Source of the DNA: Massilia sp. CF038
GTDB taxonomy: Bacteria > Pseudomonadota > Gammaproteobacteria > Burkholderiales > Burkholderiaceae_D
Assembly (NCBI RefSeq): GCF_900129765.1
Contig: NZ_FQWU01000002.1
Coordinates: 1,612,001-1,676,000 of the forward strand
DNA length: 64,000 nucleotides
Direction: 5' to 3'
Position numbers and translations under genes: made by a program. The notes beneath the pieces were generated by a model. The model made no database searches. It saw only the letters and a program-made list of their open reading frames with translations, and had not been told where the DNA came from. Shown piece after piece: positions 1 through 8,455 of this stretch (its first letter is position 1; each line of letters starts with the position of its first letter).

Positions 1-537
1 CAGATACCCGCGCCGGCTGACGTCGCGCAGGTTTTCGTGCAACGATGCGCGTCCCCAGCCGATCCGCACCCAGCCCAGGTGGCGGCTGCCGGCAAATACC
101 GGTTCGGCCGCGTCCACCAGATTGGCGTCGTCGACCAGAACCGCAGCTTTGGGCACCGTGCTGGCCAGCAGGCGCAGGCTGACCGGGTCGCTGACCATCA
201 GGCCGATGTCGCCCACCTCGTTGGAGGCGTACACGCGGCCATCGCGCCCCAGCACCATGGCGTACTTCAGGCTGGGGTTACGGGCAATGCTGCGCAATTC
301 CATCTGCAGCCCGGCCATGTCGTTGGCCACCAGCCAGGCGGTACTGCCCACCGCCAGCATATGGGCCAGATCTTCCGCATTGTTTTTGCTCTGCTCCATC
401 AGGAAGGCCGACTGGTGCTGCACCACGCCATACCCGAAGCCGAACATCACCAGCCCGGTGGCCAGGGCGAACACCAGCGCCAGCTGGCGCCGGATGGTGC
501 CGCAGGCCAGATCGAGCAGGGGGTCAACGAAGCGCAT
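1..537 (-). CDS. membrane sensor protein, N-terminal part (runs off window)
   Basis: The first 179 residues of a larger protein are visible. After a short cytoplasmic N-terminus there is one hydrophobic segment at about residues 15-36 (LALVFALATGLVMFGFGYGV), followed by about 140 residues of a predicted periplasmic domain containing an acidic-rich middle and a GWVRIGW stretch near the window edge. This layout is typical of bacterial transmembrane signal receptors (histidine kinases or diguanylate cyclases), but the output domain lies outside the window, so the class is inferred. The ATG lies inside the end of the upstream binding-protein gene: 14 bases overlap, so the two are likely translationally coupled. 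The pairing suggests the lipoprotein presents a ligand to this sensor. Confidence 0.6.
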   Translation of the reverse strand, partial: MRFVDPLLDLACGTIRRQLALVFALATGLVMFGFGYGVVQHQSAFLMEQSKNNAEDLAHMLAVGSTAWLVANDMAGLQMELRSIARNPSLKYAMVLGRDGRVYASNEVGDIGLMVSDPVSLRLLASTVPKAAVLVDDANLVDAAEPVFAGSRHLGWVRIGWGRASLHENLRDVSRRGYL

Positions 538-1456
538 CCGGGCTGTCCGGGAAAGCCTGCTTGTACTTGTCGAGGAAGACTTGCACCACGTCGTAATCGG
601 CGTCGCTGGCCGGTTCAAAGCGGGTGATCGGCACTTGCGCCAGCAGCGCCCTGCCCTGCTCGGTGTCGTGCATCTCGGCCATCAGGCGCTCGACCCGGGT
701 CACCAGTTCAGGCGGCACATCGTTGCGCGCCACAATACCCTGGTTGATCAGCGAGTCAGTCGGAAAGCGCACTTCCAGCTCGCGCGCCTGCTCGGGGTGG
801 GTGCGCTGGAAGGTGGCCCAGGCCAGCGGCCAGGTGGCGCCGGCGTCCGCGCCCTTCATGTACACCTCCATGATCGAGGCGTGCTGCGAGCCCACGTAAT
901 TGACATGCACGTCGCGCGCCGGATCGATCCCGGCCTGCTTGAGCTGGAGCTGGGTCATCATGGTTGCTGCCAGCGCCGACTTGGGCGGAAAGCACAGCTT
1001 TTTCCCTTTCAGGTCGGCCAGGGTGCGGATTGCGCTGCCCTTGCGCACCACCCAGATGCCGCGAAAGGCCGCGTCATCGCCCATCTTGGCGATGATGCGG
1101 TACCCGCTGCGGCGCGCGGCGCGCCAGCTGTGATAAGGGTTCGAGAGGGCAAAGGCGAAGGTGCGCGCTTCCAGCTGCTGTTCGTGCTCGGCCAGGCCGC
1201 GCGGCACTTCCAGTACCAGGCGCGCGTCGGGCAAGCCCGCATTCAGGTAATCGATGACCGGCTGGAAAACGTCATAGACGTCGCGAAAATTGGACATCGG
1301 CGTCACCCCGAAGGTGTACTCGGCAACGCGTGCTTCATGCGGAGGGGCAATCAGAACCGGCGCGTACACCGCGTCGCTGCCCTGCTTGCCGCATGCGGCT
1401 AGCAGGCAACACAAGGTCACCAGCCAGCACCAGCCCGTTTTCGCCAAGCCATCCAT
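524..1456 (-). CDS. PhnD-like periplasmic binding lipoprotein
   Basis: 310 residues. The N-terminus is a lipoprotein signal (hydrophobic core, then LLAACGK with the lipobox cysteine near residue 22). The body resembles the phosphate/phosphite/phosphonate (PhnD/TctC-like) binding-protein superfamily: a start of the type YTFGVTPMSNFRDVYDVFQP, FALSNPYHSW, a LADLKGKKLCFPPKSA segment typical of these proteins, and a late VPPELVTRVERLM helix. No permease or ATPase gene is adjacent. Instead its last codons overlap the start of a membrane sensor gene by 14 bases, which suggests a role as an accessory sensor subunit and not in transport. The real ligand cannot be told from sequence. The start ATG at 1456 is the first that gives a full lipoprotein signal. 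Confidence 0.75.
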   Translation of the reverse strand: MDGLAKTGWCWLVTLCCLLAACGKQGSDAVYAPVLIAPPHEARVAEYTFGVTPMSNFRDVYDVFQPVIDYLNAGLPDARLVLEVPRGLAEHEQQLEARTFAFALSNPYHSWRAARRSGYRIIAKMGDDAAFRGIWVVRKGSAIRTLADLKGKKLCFPPKSALAATMMTQLQLKQAGIDPARDVHVNYVGSQHASIMEVYMKGADAGATWPLAWATFQRTHPEQARELEVRFPTDSLINQGIVARNDVPPELVTRVERLMAEMHDTEQGRALLAQVPITRFEPASDADYDVVQVFLDKYKQAFPDSPDALR

Positions 1457-1532
1457 GATTGACCCCGGTTACTTCACTTGGGAAAGTATCCCCAGTGTTT
1501 AACCACAAGTCAACCGTGCAGCGGGCGCAGCC

Positions 1533-2585
1533 TCAAGGCCAGATGGCTTGCAGCAACGATGCCAGGTGGTAACCGCCGTTGACGAGCTGCGTGCGCGCCA
1601 GTGCCGAACTGGAGACAGGATAATTCGCCCCCATTTGCAGCGCGAACTTGTATTCGGTCGCACCGCGTTTGTTGACCTGCGCTTCGGGCTTGCCCACGGT
1701 CACATCCTGATAGGCAAACTTGGATGCCGCCAGGGTGTCGTCTGCCCACTGGGTCGGCCAGGTGTATGGCCGGCCCGTGTTTTTAGGGACCTCGGGGTTG
1801 CTGTCGATCATTTTTTGCGCAAAGGCGGCCGGGTCGCTGGTGGTGCTGCGGCGCATGGCATATTTGACGACGGTGGCGTCCCAATAACTGTGGAAGGGCT
1901 TGGTCGCCCACTTCTTGGCGTCGGGCGGCAAGGGCGTGGTATCCAGCAGGTTCAGGGGCGCTTCAATGCTGGCCAGTTTGTCGTTGTCGAGCAGCAGACT
2001 GTTGCTGCCAAGCGTCTCGAAAATGTGCACACCATCGACCTGGGCGCGCTGTTGCGGATAAACGAACTGGCCCTCGGCGCTGACATACGCCGAGCCCATG
2101 TGCAATGGCTGGTGGATATCGCCTACCAGATGGGCCACTAGCAGCAGCGCCTGACGACGGGTGAACTGGTGCGGGTTGAACTCCGGGTCGGTCTTGCCCT
2201 GCAACACCGCAATGGCCTGCTTCAGGCTTTGCACTATATCGACCTCGGCACTGCCGACGATGCCTTCATGGTAATGCGTGGCCTGGAACGGCACATTGGC
2301 GTAGTGGTATTCGGTGTGGCGCGGATTGGCCGTGGTGTACACCACTTGCTCGGGCGTGGCGGCGGGATAACCGACGCCACCTTTGGCCGAGTCGGCCCAG
2401 TTGGTGATCGACTCCAGAGTCTCGCCCGGCAGCAGCAAGGCCGCTACTTCTTTCTCGGCATTGCTGCCTTTGATCAGTTTTTCGGCAATCGCGCCGACCG
2501 CGCGGTGGCCTTCGTTGCCCCATGCGGCCGCGTCGATCGAGACGAAAGCGCACGAAAGCGCCACCACTGCTGCCAGCTTGTTCAT
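1533..2585 (-). CDS. exported S1/P1-type nuclease
   Basis: About 350 residues with a signal peptide (MNKLAAVVALSCAF...AAA) whose cleavage would expose AWGNEGH, the N-terminal Trp that binds zinc in S1/P1 nucleases. Further zinc-ligand motifs are visible: NWADSAKG, AHLVGDIHQPLHMG and HSYWD. Members of this family are trinuclear-zinc enzymes that cut single-stranded DNA and RNA to 5'-mononucleotides and can remove 3'-phosphates; periplasmic or extracellular action is expected. An ATG at 2615 overlaps the upstream stop as ATGA, but the ATG at 2585 has an AAAGG-like ribosome site and starts directly at the signal peptide, so it is preferred. It follows the 5'-nucleotidase gene with essentially no gap, making a nuclease plus nucleotidase operon. 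Confidence 0.88.
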   Translation of the reverse strand: MNKLAAVVALSCAFVSIDAAAWGNEGHRAVGAIAEKLIKGSNAEKEVAALLLPGETLESITNWADSAKGGVGYPAATPEQVVYTTANPRHTEYHYANVPFQATHYHEGIVGSAEVDIVQSLKQAIAVLQGKTDPEFNPHQFTRRQALLLVAHLVGDIHQPLHMGSAYVSAEGQFVYPQQRAQVDGVHIFETLGSNSLLLDNDKLASIEAPLNLLDTTPLPPDAKKWATKPFHSYWDATVVKYAMRRSTTSDPAAFAQKMIDSNPEVPKNTGRPYTWPTQWADDTLAASKFAYQDVTVGKPEAQVNKRGATEYKFALQMGANYPVSSSALARTQLVNGGYHLASLLQAIWP

Positions 2586-2611
2586 GCGCTTGCCTTTGTT
2601 GAATGTGATTG

Positions 2612-4300
2612 TCATTGGACCACCTGGATGCGCCCGGCAGGCGCGACGTTGCCAACTGGCTTGCCCGCCTTGTCCTGGCTGATTAAATAGGACGACAAAG
2701 CATCCACGTCGCGCACATAGGTGTCGCGCTTGTTGGTGGCCAGCTTGAAGGCGGGGAAATTGTCGCCGCCTTCGGACAGGAAATTATTGCCTGCCACACG
2801 GTAGGTCTTGCGTTCATCCATGGCCACGCCGTTCAGCTTCAGGCTGCCTGGCAGCACGCGCTGGCCGCGCGGCAAGGCCGGATTCCAGCGGTAGGTAAAG
2901 CCGCTGGAAATTTGCAGCACTGACGGATGGGCCGCGCCCGGGCGCACCCATTGCTGGTCCAGCAGTTCGCGGATCTGGGCGCCGGTCAAGTCCATGGCCA
3001 CCAGGGTATTGCCAAACGGCAGAACGATCTGGACCTGGCCGACCGTGGCCACCAGATCAGCGCCCACGTCGAGATCCTGGCGCATGCCGCCCGAATTCAT
3101 GAAGGCAATCTGCACACCTTGATCGCGGGTGGCAGTCAGGATCGAATCGGCAATCAGGTCACCCAGTGCCGATTCCCCCGCCTCGCTGGCCTTGCGCCCG
3201 ACCGAACGCACCGCCACGCGCGCCAGCGGCCGGTTCAGCGCCTCGGTACTGCGCGCACGCGCCGCGTCCAGAAAGGCGGTGACCTTGACATCAGGCGGAT
3301 ACTGACCTGGCTTGACCACCACGTTGCGCACATCAATGCCCAGCACGTCGGCGTTGCGCGGATCGACCCGCAGCTTGATGCGCGAGAGCACGTGGCCACC
3401 CATGGCAGCCTGGGTGATGGTGCGCCCCGCCACCTGGCACTGGAAGCCCTTGTGGGTGTGACCGCTGACGATCAGGCGGATGGCCGGATCGAGCCGGCGC
3501 GCAATATCGATGATCGGTCCCTTCAGTTCGCTGCATTCAGGCTTGTCGAAGGGCTCGCCCGTTTCGCCGCCTTCGTGGATCATCAGCACAAACACCTGGG
3601 CACCCTTGGCGCGCATTTCCGGGATGACCTTGTTGACAGCGTCAGCCTCGTCTTCAAACGACAGGCCGACGATGCCCGACTTGAGCACCAGCGAAGCGGT
3701 GTCGCGGATCACCGCGCCAATCAAGCCCACCTTGATGCCCTTGACCTCGGCAATTTTGTAGGCCGGCAGCACCGGCTGGCCAGTCGCGCTGTCGAGCACA
3801 TTGGCGGCCAGGTAAGTGAAACCGGCGCCGCGAAATTCGGGTGAGAACTGGCACGCCTTGTCAGCCCGGTTGGACTCGCAGCCGCCGTGCTGCTGGCGCA
3901 GCAGCTCGGCACGGCCCTGGTCGAATTCGTGGTTGCCGACCGAGCTTGCAAACAGCCCGGCCATGCTCAGCGCTTCGATGCTCGGCTCGTCCGCCCACAT
4001 GGAGGACATGGCCGGGCTGGCGCCCACCAGGTCGCCGGCGGCGACAAACAGCAAGTCGCGGTCTTCCTTGCGCCAGGCCTGCAGCGCAGCGGCAATGTGG
4101 TCGATGCCACCAGCCTGCTCGGAACGGGCAATGCCGTCGGCATAACTGGTGTACTCAAATTTGGTGGCATCCAGATGGCCGTGGAAATCGTTGAACGAAA
4201 CCAGATTCAGTTCAACCGGTGCTGGCGGGCGCGTGGCGCAACCGGACAAGACACTCACGACACTGACGGCAAAGGCGATGTTGCAAAAACTTTTTTTCAT
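2612..4300 (-). CDS. 5'-nucleotidase/UshA-family lipoprotein
   Basis: About 562 residues. Signal with lipobox VLSGC places it as a lipoprotein. The metallophosphatase domain shows all expected motifs: FNDFHGH, AGDLVG, VGNHEFDQG and VSGHTHKG (dimetal ligands). The C-terminal 5'-nucleotidase domain follows from about residue 340 with NSGGMRQDL and the late SEGGDNFPAF stretch. UshA-like enzymes remove the 5'-phosphate of nucleotides or hydrolyse UDP-sugars in the periplasm. The start is taken at the ATG at 4300, immediately before the basic-hydrophobic signal; in-frame codons upstream do not look like protein. Its stop overlaps the ATGA of the following nuclease region, so nucleic acid cleavage and dephosphorylation are probably made together. 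Confidence 0.88.
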   Translation of the reverse strand: MKKSFCNIAFAVSVVSVLSGCATRPPAPVELNLVSFNDFHGHLDATKFEYTSYADGIARSEQAGGIDHIAAALQAWRKEDRDLLFVAAGDLVGASPAMSSMWADEPSIEALSMAGLFASSVGNHEFDQGRAELLRQQHGGCESNRADKACQFSPEFRGAGFTYLAANVLDSATGQPVLPAYKIAEVKGIKVGLIGAVIRDTASLVLKSGIVGLSFEDEADAVNKVIPEMRAKGAQVFVLMIHEGGETGEPFDKPECSELKGPIIDIARRLDPAIRLIVSGHTHKGFQCQVAGRTITQAAMGGHVLSRIKLRVDPRNADVLGIDVRNVVVKPGQYPPDVKVTAFLDAARARSTEALNRPLARVAVRSVGRKASEAGESALGDLIADSILTATRDQGVQIAFMNSGGMRQDLDVGADLVATVGQVQIVLPFGNTLVAMDLTGAQIRELLDQQWVRPGAAHPSVLQISSGFTYRWNPALPRGQRVLPGSLKLNGVAMDERKTYRVAGNNFLSEGGDNFPAFKLATNKRDTYVRDVDALSSYLISQDKAGKPVGNVAPAGRIQVVQ

Positions 4301-4381
4301 AGTACGAAGGATAACCGATGAGCACGTAAAAAAGCGCTCGGATGGGGTGGCGGATATGTATCCGCTTGTATCGCCCGGGCC

Positions 4382-4412
4382 AAAAAAAACGGCCGGTGTC
4401 GCCACCGGCCGT
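4382..4412 (-). terminator. rho-independent terminator after TonB receptor gene
   Basis: A perfect 10-bp stem (ACGGCCGGTG / CACCGGCCGT) with a 4-nt loop is followed on the minus strand by eight T residues. It lies 25 bases beyond the stop of the large TonB-dependent receptor and upstream of the 5'-nucleotidase gene, so it ends the receptor transcript and separates the two units. Confidence 0.85.
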
Positions 4413-4436
4413 TCCATTACTGACGCATGCGCACGA

Positions 4437-7400
4437 TTAGAACTCGTACTTCACAGTCGCTTGAATTGCCCACTGCGATTCGCCCTTGATCTGGCGAACG
4501 TCCAGGTTCTCGACAGCATCACGCACGGTGTAGATGTACTTGCCGGTTGCAGCATCAATACCACCGTAGTCGACGAAGCTGCGTGCCTGACCGCCGTTGG
4601 CCTGGAAGCCAACTTCGTTGATACGGCCCCAACGCTTGTTCAGCAGGTTGCCGAAGTTCAGGATATCGAAGGAGAAGGTGCCCTTGTTACCCGAGAAGAA
4701 GCCTGGCACTTCCTGCGAAATACGCACGTCGAAGCTGTTGGTCCATGGTGCGAAGTCGGAGTTACGCTTGACGACGCCGCCTTTTGCGCTGCTCAGTGCG
4801 CCGTTGGCATTGACCACATCCCAGAAACGCTGCTCATTGACTTTGCTGGTGGCGGTGTCGCCGCGGAAGATGACTTCACCCGAACCGAAGGCCGATGGCA
4901 CGTACATCAAGTCGTTACCGGCCAGGCCGTCACCGTTCAAGTCATTGTTGGTGGTCCAGCTGAACGGCTTGCCCGAACGGCCTTCATAGAACATGCCGAT
5001 GCGGGTGTTGTAGTTCGAGAAGAACTTCTTCTGCCAGCTGACCGATGCGTTGATACGGTCCTTGACCAGGTAGCTCGAGTTCGACGCAACTTCTTCGTTC
5101 GGGTTGAACACGGCGCGGCCGTTGAAGTTCGAGTTCGATACCGACGAGGTCAGTGGCGACACTTCGGTGGCGTCGGTGCGGGTGTACGCAATCGAAGCGC
5201 CCAGGCCTTTGGTCATTGGACGGGTCAGCGACAGGGTCAGCAGGTTGCCGTCGCCCTTGTCGGTGCGCTTGGCCAGCAGAACGCTGTTGTAGTTGCGGTT
5301 GTTCAGGAAGCGCGAGGTCACGCCCGAACCGGACACGGTACCGCCGGTCGCATTCCACGATGCTGCGGCATAGCCAGCGTCGTTGTAATACATTTCACGA
5401 CCGTCCGGGCCCAGACGCTTGGCAGCGCCCAAGTTCAGGTGTTCGTAGTAGATGCTGTCCTTGTTCTTGGTGTACAGCCATTCCGCGCCGAAGACCAGGC
5501 CGCCCCATGGCAATTCGCTGTCGAAGGCCAGGTTGGCTTTCCAGATCGATGGCTGACGCAGTGCCGGGTCGAGGAAGTCGACGTTGGCCGCTGGCACACC
5601 AGCAACGTTGGTCGGCTGCGTATCCGGATTGGCGCTGAAGACCCAGGTGGTGCCATTGCCGCAGTTGGTGGTTGTGGTGCTGCACGAAATGATGCGCGTT
5701 GCCACGCCAGGATTCGAGAACGGATTCGACATCCAGACCGAAGCTGCCGCGCCCTGGAACAGACCGGCGCCGCCGCGTACCTGACGGTTGACGGTTTCGC
5801 TCAGCTTGTAGTTGAAGCCGAAACGTGGTTGCACCAGCTGGGCGCCATCCACGGTCACGGTATTGTCCAGACCGAAGCCGCCCGACTGCTGGGCGTTGGT
5901 CAGTGGATTACCTGCGACCATCGGTGCTGCCGCTGCGGTGTTGCGCTGTGGCTTCTCGGCGATCTTGGTCTGATCGACGCGCACGCCGTAGGTCAGGGTC
6001 AAGCGTGGCGAGACGCTCCAGGTGTCTTGTACGAAGGCACCGGTATTGCGCATGGTGAATTGGGCAACTGCGGTATCGAGCGTGCCGCCGGCGACCGGAG
6101 TCTGCACCGAATACGAACTTGGACGACCGCGCTGGAAGTTCTCCAGCACAGCCGCTTCGATGCCGGCGTTCAGGGCAGCGATTTGCGCCGGGGTGAAGGT
6201 GGCCTGGCCGTTCGGGCTGCAGTTGAAGTTGGTGGCAGCGCCGTTGAACGTGTACTGGTACGTTGGGCTTTCATTCACGCAGCTGAAGGTGTAGTTGCCG
6301 TAGACGTCTTGCAAGAACGCGTTGTAGATCTTGTTCTTGTTCATGTCCGCGCCGAACTTGATCTCGTGATCGCCCAGCGTCCAGTTGGCACCGGCGTACA
6401 GGTCAAGCGTATCGGTGGTCAGCACATTGCGCTGACGGCTGCGTTCGGTACCGAAGTTCAGGAAACGGTTACCGGTTGGCACGCCAGCAGCAGTACCGAC
6501 TGGGGTAGGACCGCTGAATTGCAGGCCGATCGCTGGCAGACGCGAATTATTCTTTGGTACCGAATCGTAGGCGCGGTTCGATGCCTTAAACTCGGTCGAG
6601 AACGACGAAGTCCAGTCCGAGAACACTTGCGCAACCACGGTCTGGATGCTCTTCTCTTGCGAGTAGAAGAAGGAGTCCAGGCTGACGCCGGTGGCCGACA
6701 CGCTCGGGAACTGCGGCTCTGCCTGCGACGTCTTCGAGTAACGCAGCATGGCGCGGTGGTCATCGTTGATGTTCCAGTCCAGCTTGATCATGTTCTCTTT
6801 GACACGCAGTGCCTTGCCGCCGGAATCGAGTCCGCCGATGTCAATGCCGTGGGTGTTCTTGGCAATGGCTTGGGCCTGCGCAATCGCCGACTGGGTAATG
6901 CCAACGGTGGTACCGGAACCGGCGCCAATCGGACCGAAGTCCGGTGCGGTACGGGTGCTGATGAATTCTTCCGACAGGGCGAAGAAGAACAGCTTGTCCT
7001 TGATCAGCGGACCACTGACCCAGCCGCCCTTGGTGGTTTCCTTGAACGGGGTTGGATCGGCGTAGGTGCCGTCGGTAATGTTAAAGCGCTTGCCAGCCAT
7101 CGCGTCGTTACGGAACACGTAGTACAGGCCGCCCTTGACGGTGTTGGTACCGGACTTGGTGGCAGCGTTGATGTTCGCGCCGGTGTAACCCTTCTGGGTC
7201 ACGTCGTAGTTGGCGACGTTGATCTGGACCGACTGGATCGCTTCCATCGAAATCGGCTGGCGCGCAGTCGGGCTGCCGTTCGATTCCAGACCGAAGGTGT
7301 CATTCACGGCCACGCCGTCAATGGTCATCGAGTTGTAGCGCGAGTTCTGACCGGCCACGGAGATTTCGCCGCGCTCTTTGTCGGTCTGCGATACGCGTGG

Positions 7401-7895
7401 ATCAAGGCGCGCATAGTCTTGCAGGTTGCGGTTGATCGATGCCTGGGTGGCCAGTTCGGTGGCGTTGATGCTGGTGCCCGAACCCATGGTGGTCTTGGAG
7501 AATTTCTCAGCGCGTGCGACCGAACCGGTCACGATCACTTGCTGGGTTGCAGCGCCGATGGTGGCGTCCACCGCAGCTGTTTCAGCCAGGTTGGTGTAGA
7601 TGCCTTCGCGCTTTTCGGTAACGCCGTTCTGGGTAATGATAATCGTGTAAGGACCGCCAGCACGCAGACCACGCGCAACGTAACGCCCTTCGGCGTCGGT
7701 GGTGACGCTGCTGACCGAGCCGGACTCGGTGTGGATGATCTGGACTTGTGCACCGCTGGCAGGCTTGCCGTCGGCGCTGGAAACGCGGCCGCCAATGGCG
7801 GAAGTGGTGTTCTGCGCAAACGACGGTGCCGCTGCCAGCGCCATGGACAAAGCAAATGCCAGCTTGGTCAGCTTAATCCGATTATGATTGATCAT
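4437..7895 (-). CDS. Oar-like TonB-dependent receptor with carboxypeptidase-like regulatory domain
   Basis: 1152 residues with a signal peptide ending at SFAQ. Residues ~30-110 form a carboxypeptidase-regulatory-like beta domain (GGRVSSADGKPASGAQV, then TDAEGRYVARGL), followed by a plug domain (VIVTGSVAR..., YNSMTIDGVAVNDTFG) and a long beta-barrel ending in the aromatic C-terminus KYEF expected of outer-membrane proteins. This architecture matches Oar/OmpA-related TonB receptors of about 1000-1150 residues. The substrate is unknown. It stands alone as a transcription unit between the 5'-nucleotidase and the exported adenosine deaminase, so uptake of nucleosides or oligonucleotide products is a reasonable but unproven guess. 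Confidence 0.88.
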   Translation of the reverse strand: MINHNRIKLTKLAFALSMALAAAPSFAQNTTSAIGGRVSSADGKPASGAQVQIIHTESGSVSSVTTDAEGRYVARGLRAGGPYTIIITQNGVTEKREGIYTNLAETAAVDATIGAATQQVIVTGSVARAEKFSKTTMGSGTSINATELATQASINRNLQDYARLDPRVSQTDKERGEISVAGQNSRYNSMTIDGVAVNDTFGLESNGSPTARQPISMEAIQSVQINVANYDVTQKGYTGANINAATKSGTNTVKGGLYYVFRNDAMAGKRFNITDGTYADPTPFKETTKGGWVSGPLIKDKLFFFALSEEFISTRTAPDFGPIGAGSGTTVGITQSAIAQAQAIAKNTHGIDIGGLDSGGKALRVKENMIKLDWNINDDHRAMLRYSKTSQAEPQFPSVSATGVSLDSFFYSQEKSIQTVVAQVFSDWTSSFSTEFKASNRAYDSVPKNNSRLPAIGLQFSGPTPVGTAAGVPTGNRFLNFGTERSRQRNVLTTDTLDLYAGANWTLGDHEIKFGADMNKNKIYNAFLQDVYGNYTFSCVNESPTYQYTFNGAATNFNCSPNGQATFTPAQIAALNAGIEAAVLENFQRGRPSSYSVQTPVAGGTLDTAVAQFTMRNTGAFVQDTWSVSPRLTLTYGVRVDQTKIAEKPQRNTAAAAPMVAGNPLTNAQQSGGFGLDNTVTVDGAQLVQPRFGFNYKLSETVNRQVRGGAGLFQGAAASVWMSNPFSNPGVATRIISCSTTTTNCGNGTTWVFSANPDTQPTNVAGVPAANVDFLDPALRQPSIWKANLAFDSELPWGGLVFGAEWLYTKNKDSIYYEHLNLGAAKRLGPDGREMYYNDAGYAAASWNATGGTVSGSGVTSRFLNNRNYNSVLLAKRTDKGDGNLLTLSLTRPMTKGLGASIAYTRTDATEVSPLTSSVSNSNFNGRAVFNPNEEVASNSSYLVKDRINASVSWQKKFFSNYNTRIGMFYEGRSGKPFSWTTNNDLNGDGLAGNDLMYVPSAFGSGEVIFRGDTATSKVNEQRFWDVVNANGALSSAKGGVVKRNSDFAPWTNSFDVRISQEVPGFFSGNKGTFSFDILNFGNLLNKRWGRINEVGFQANGGQARSFVDYGGIDAATGKYIYTVRDAVENLDVRQIKGESQWAIQATVKYEF

Positions 7896-8455
7896 TGTAT
7901 AACCCCAATAAGAACTAATAGTTATTTTGGAAGCCCATCCCGGCGCCCCCCTCTTTACTTTGCTGCAATCCTGCTGGCCCCGCTTGTGACAGACCCGCTA
8001 CTTCCGTTTTTGGTATCCCGGCATTGCGCAGCGCGCAACTTTAAGCGTCAATTGTGACTGTGTCATGACTTGTAGATTTTCATCAAGATTTAACTTGTTC
8101 AATCAACTATGCATTAACGGTCTGGGGCTGACAAATACCATTTCGTTCGAATATTTATATTTCAAAAATATAAATAGCGAAATAATGTTCTTTGTTTAAG
8201 CGAAATCAACACCTTAGCTTTGCCCTACCCTTGGTGGAATTATAAAGTAGCCTTTCTCGGGTGAAAGGCTTTCAGGTTCCAAATACAACAAACGTTTACG
8301 TCGACGGCCAAATGTGTAGCAGGATGGCCACAACGGACATGACGTGCGTAAATATCTTCACTTTTTTGTGAATTATTTGACGTGGAAGCGTGAATTCGGA
8401 AGAGGCCGGGCCGCTGGCGCGCGCAGCGCAAGCGGCCGGAAATGCGGAAGTGGTA
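7896..8455. other. 560-base intergenic region, AT-rich, upstream of the TonB receptor
   Basis: No gene is seen. The region is much richer in A and T than its flanks. It holds two inverted repeats: 8152-8176 (11-bp arms) and 8249-8270 (AGCCTTTC / GAAAGGCT). On the minus strand the second is followed by TTTATAAT, which could be a -10 element or a weak terminator tail of the deaminase gene. It must contain the receptor promoter, but I could not fix one with confidence. Confidence 0.6.
8152..8176. repeat. perfect AT-only inverted repeat
   Basis: Arms TATTTATATTT and AAATATAAATA are perfect complements of 11 bp around the 3-nt loop CAA. All arm bases are A or T in a GC-rich genome. It lies about 255 bases upstream of the TonB receptor start. 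It could be an RNA hairpin in a long leader or a site for an AT-binding regulator; neither is shown. Confidence 0.6.

Noticed and set aside
4149-8057. Open frame of about 1300 codons on the plus strand
   Set aside because: It lies opposite the TonB receptor gene (and a little beyond both ends); it has no known motif, and the minus-strand product is a clear receptor. It is an effect of GC-rich codon use.
8249-8270. AGCCTTTC / GAAAGGCT hairpin as terminator of the adenosine deaminase gene
   Set aside because: The stem is good, but the minus-strand tail is ACTTTATAATTCC and not a T-run, and the distance from the stop is almost 190 bases; kept only as an inverted repeat in the intergenic entry.
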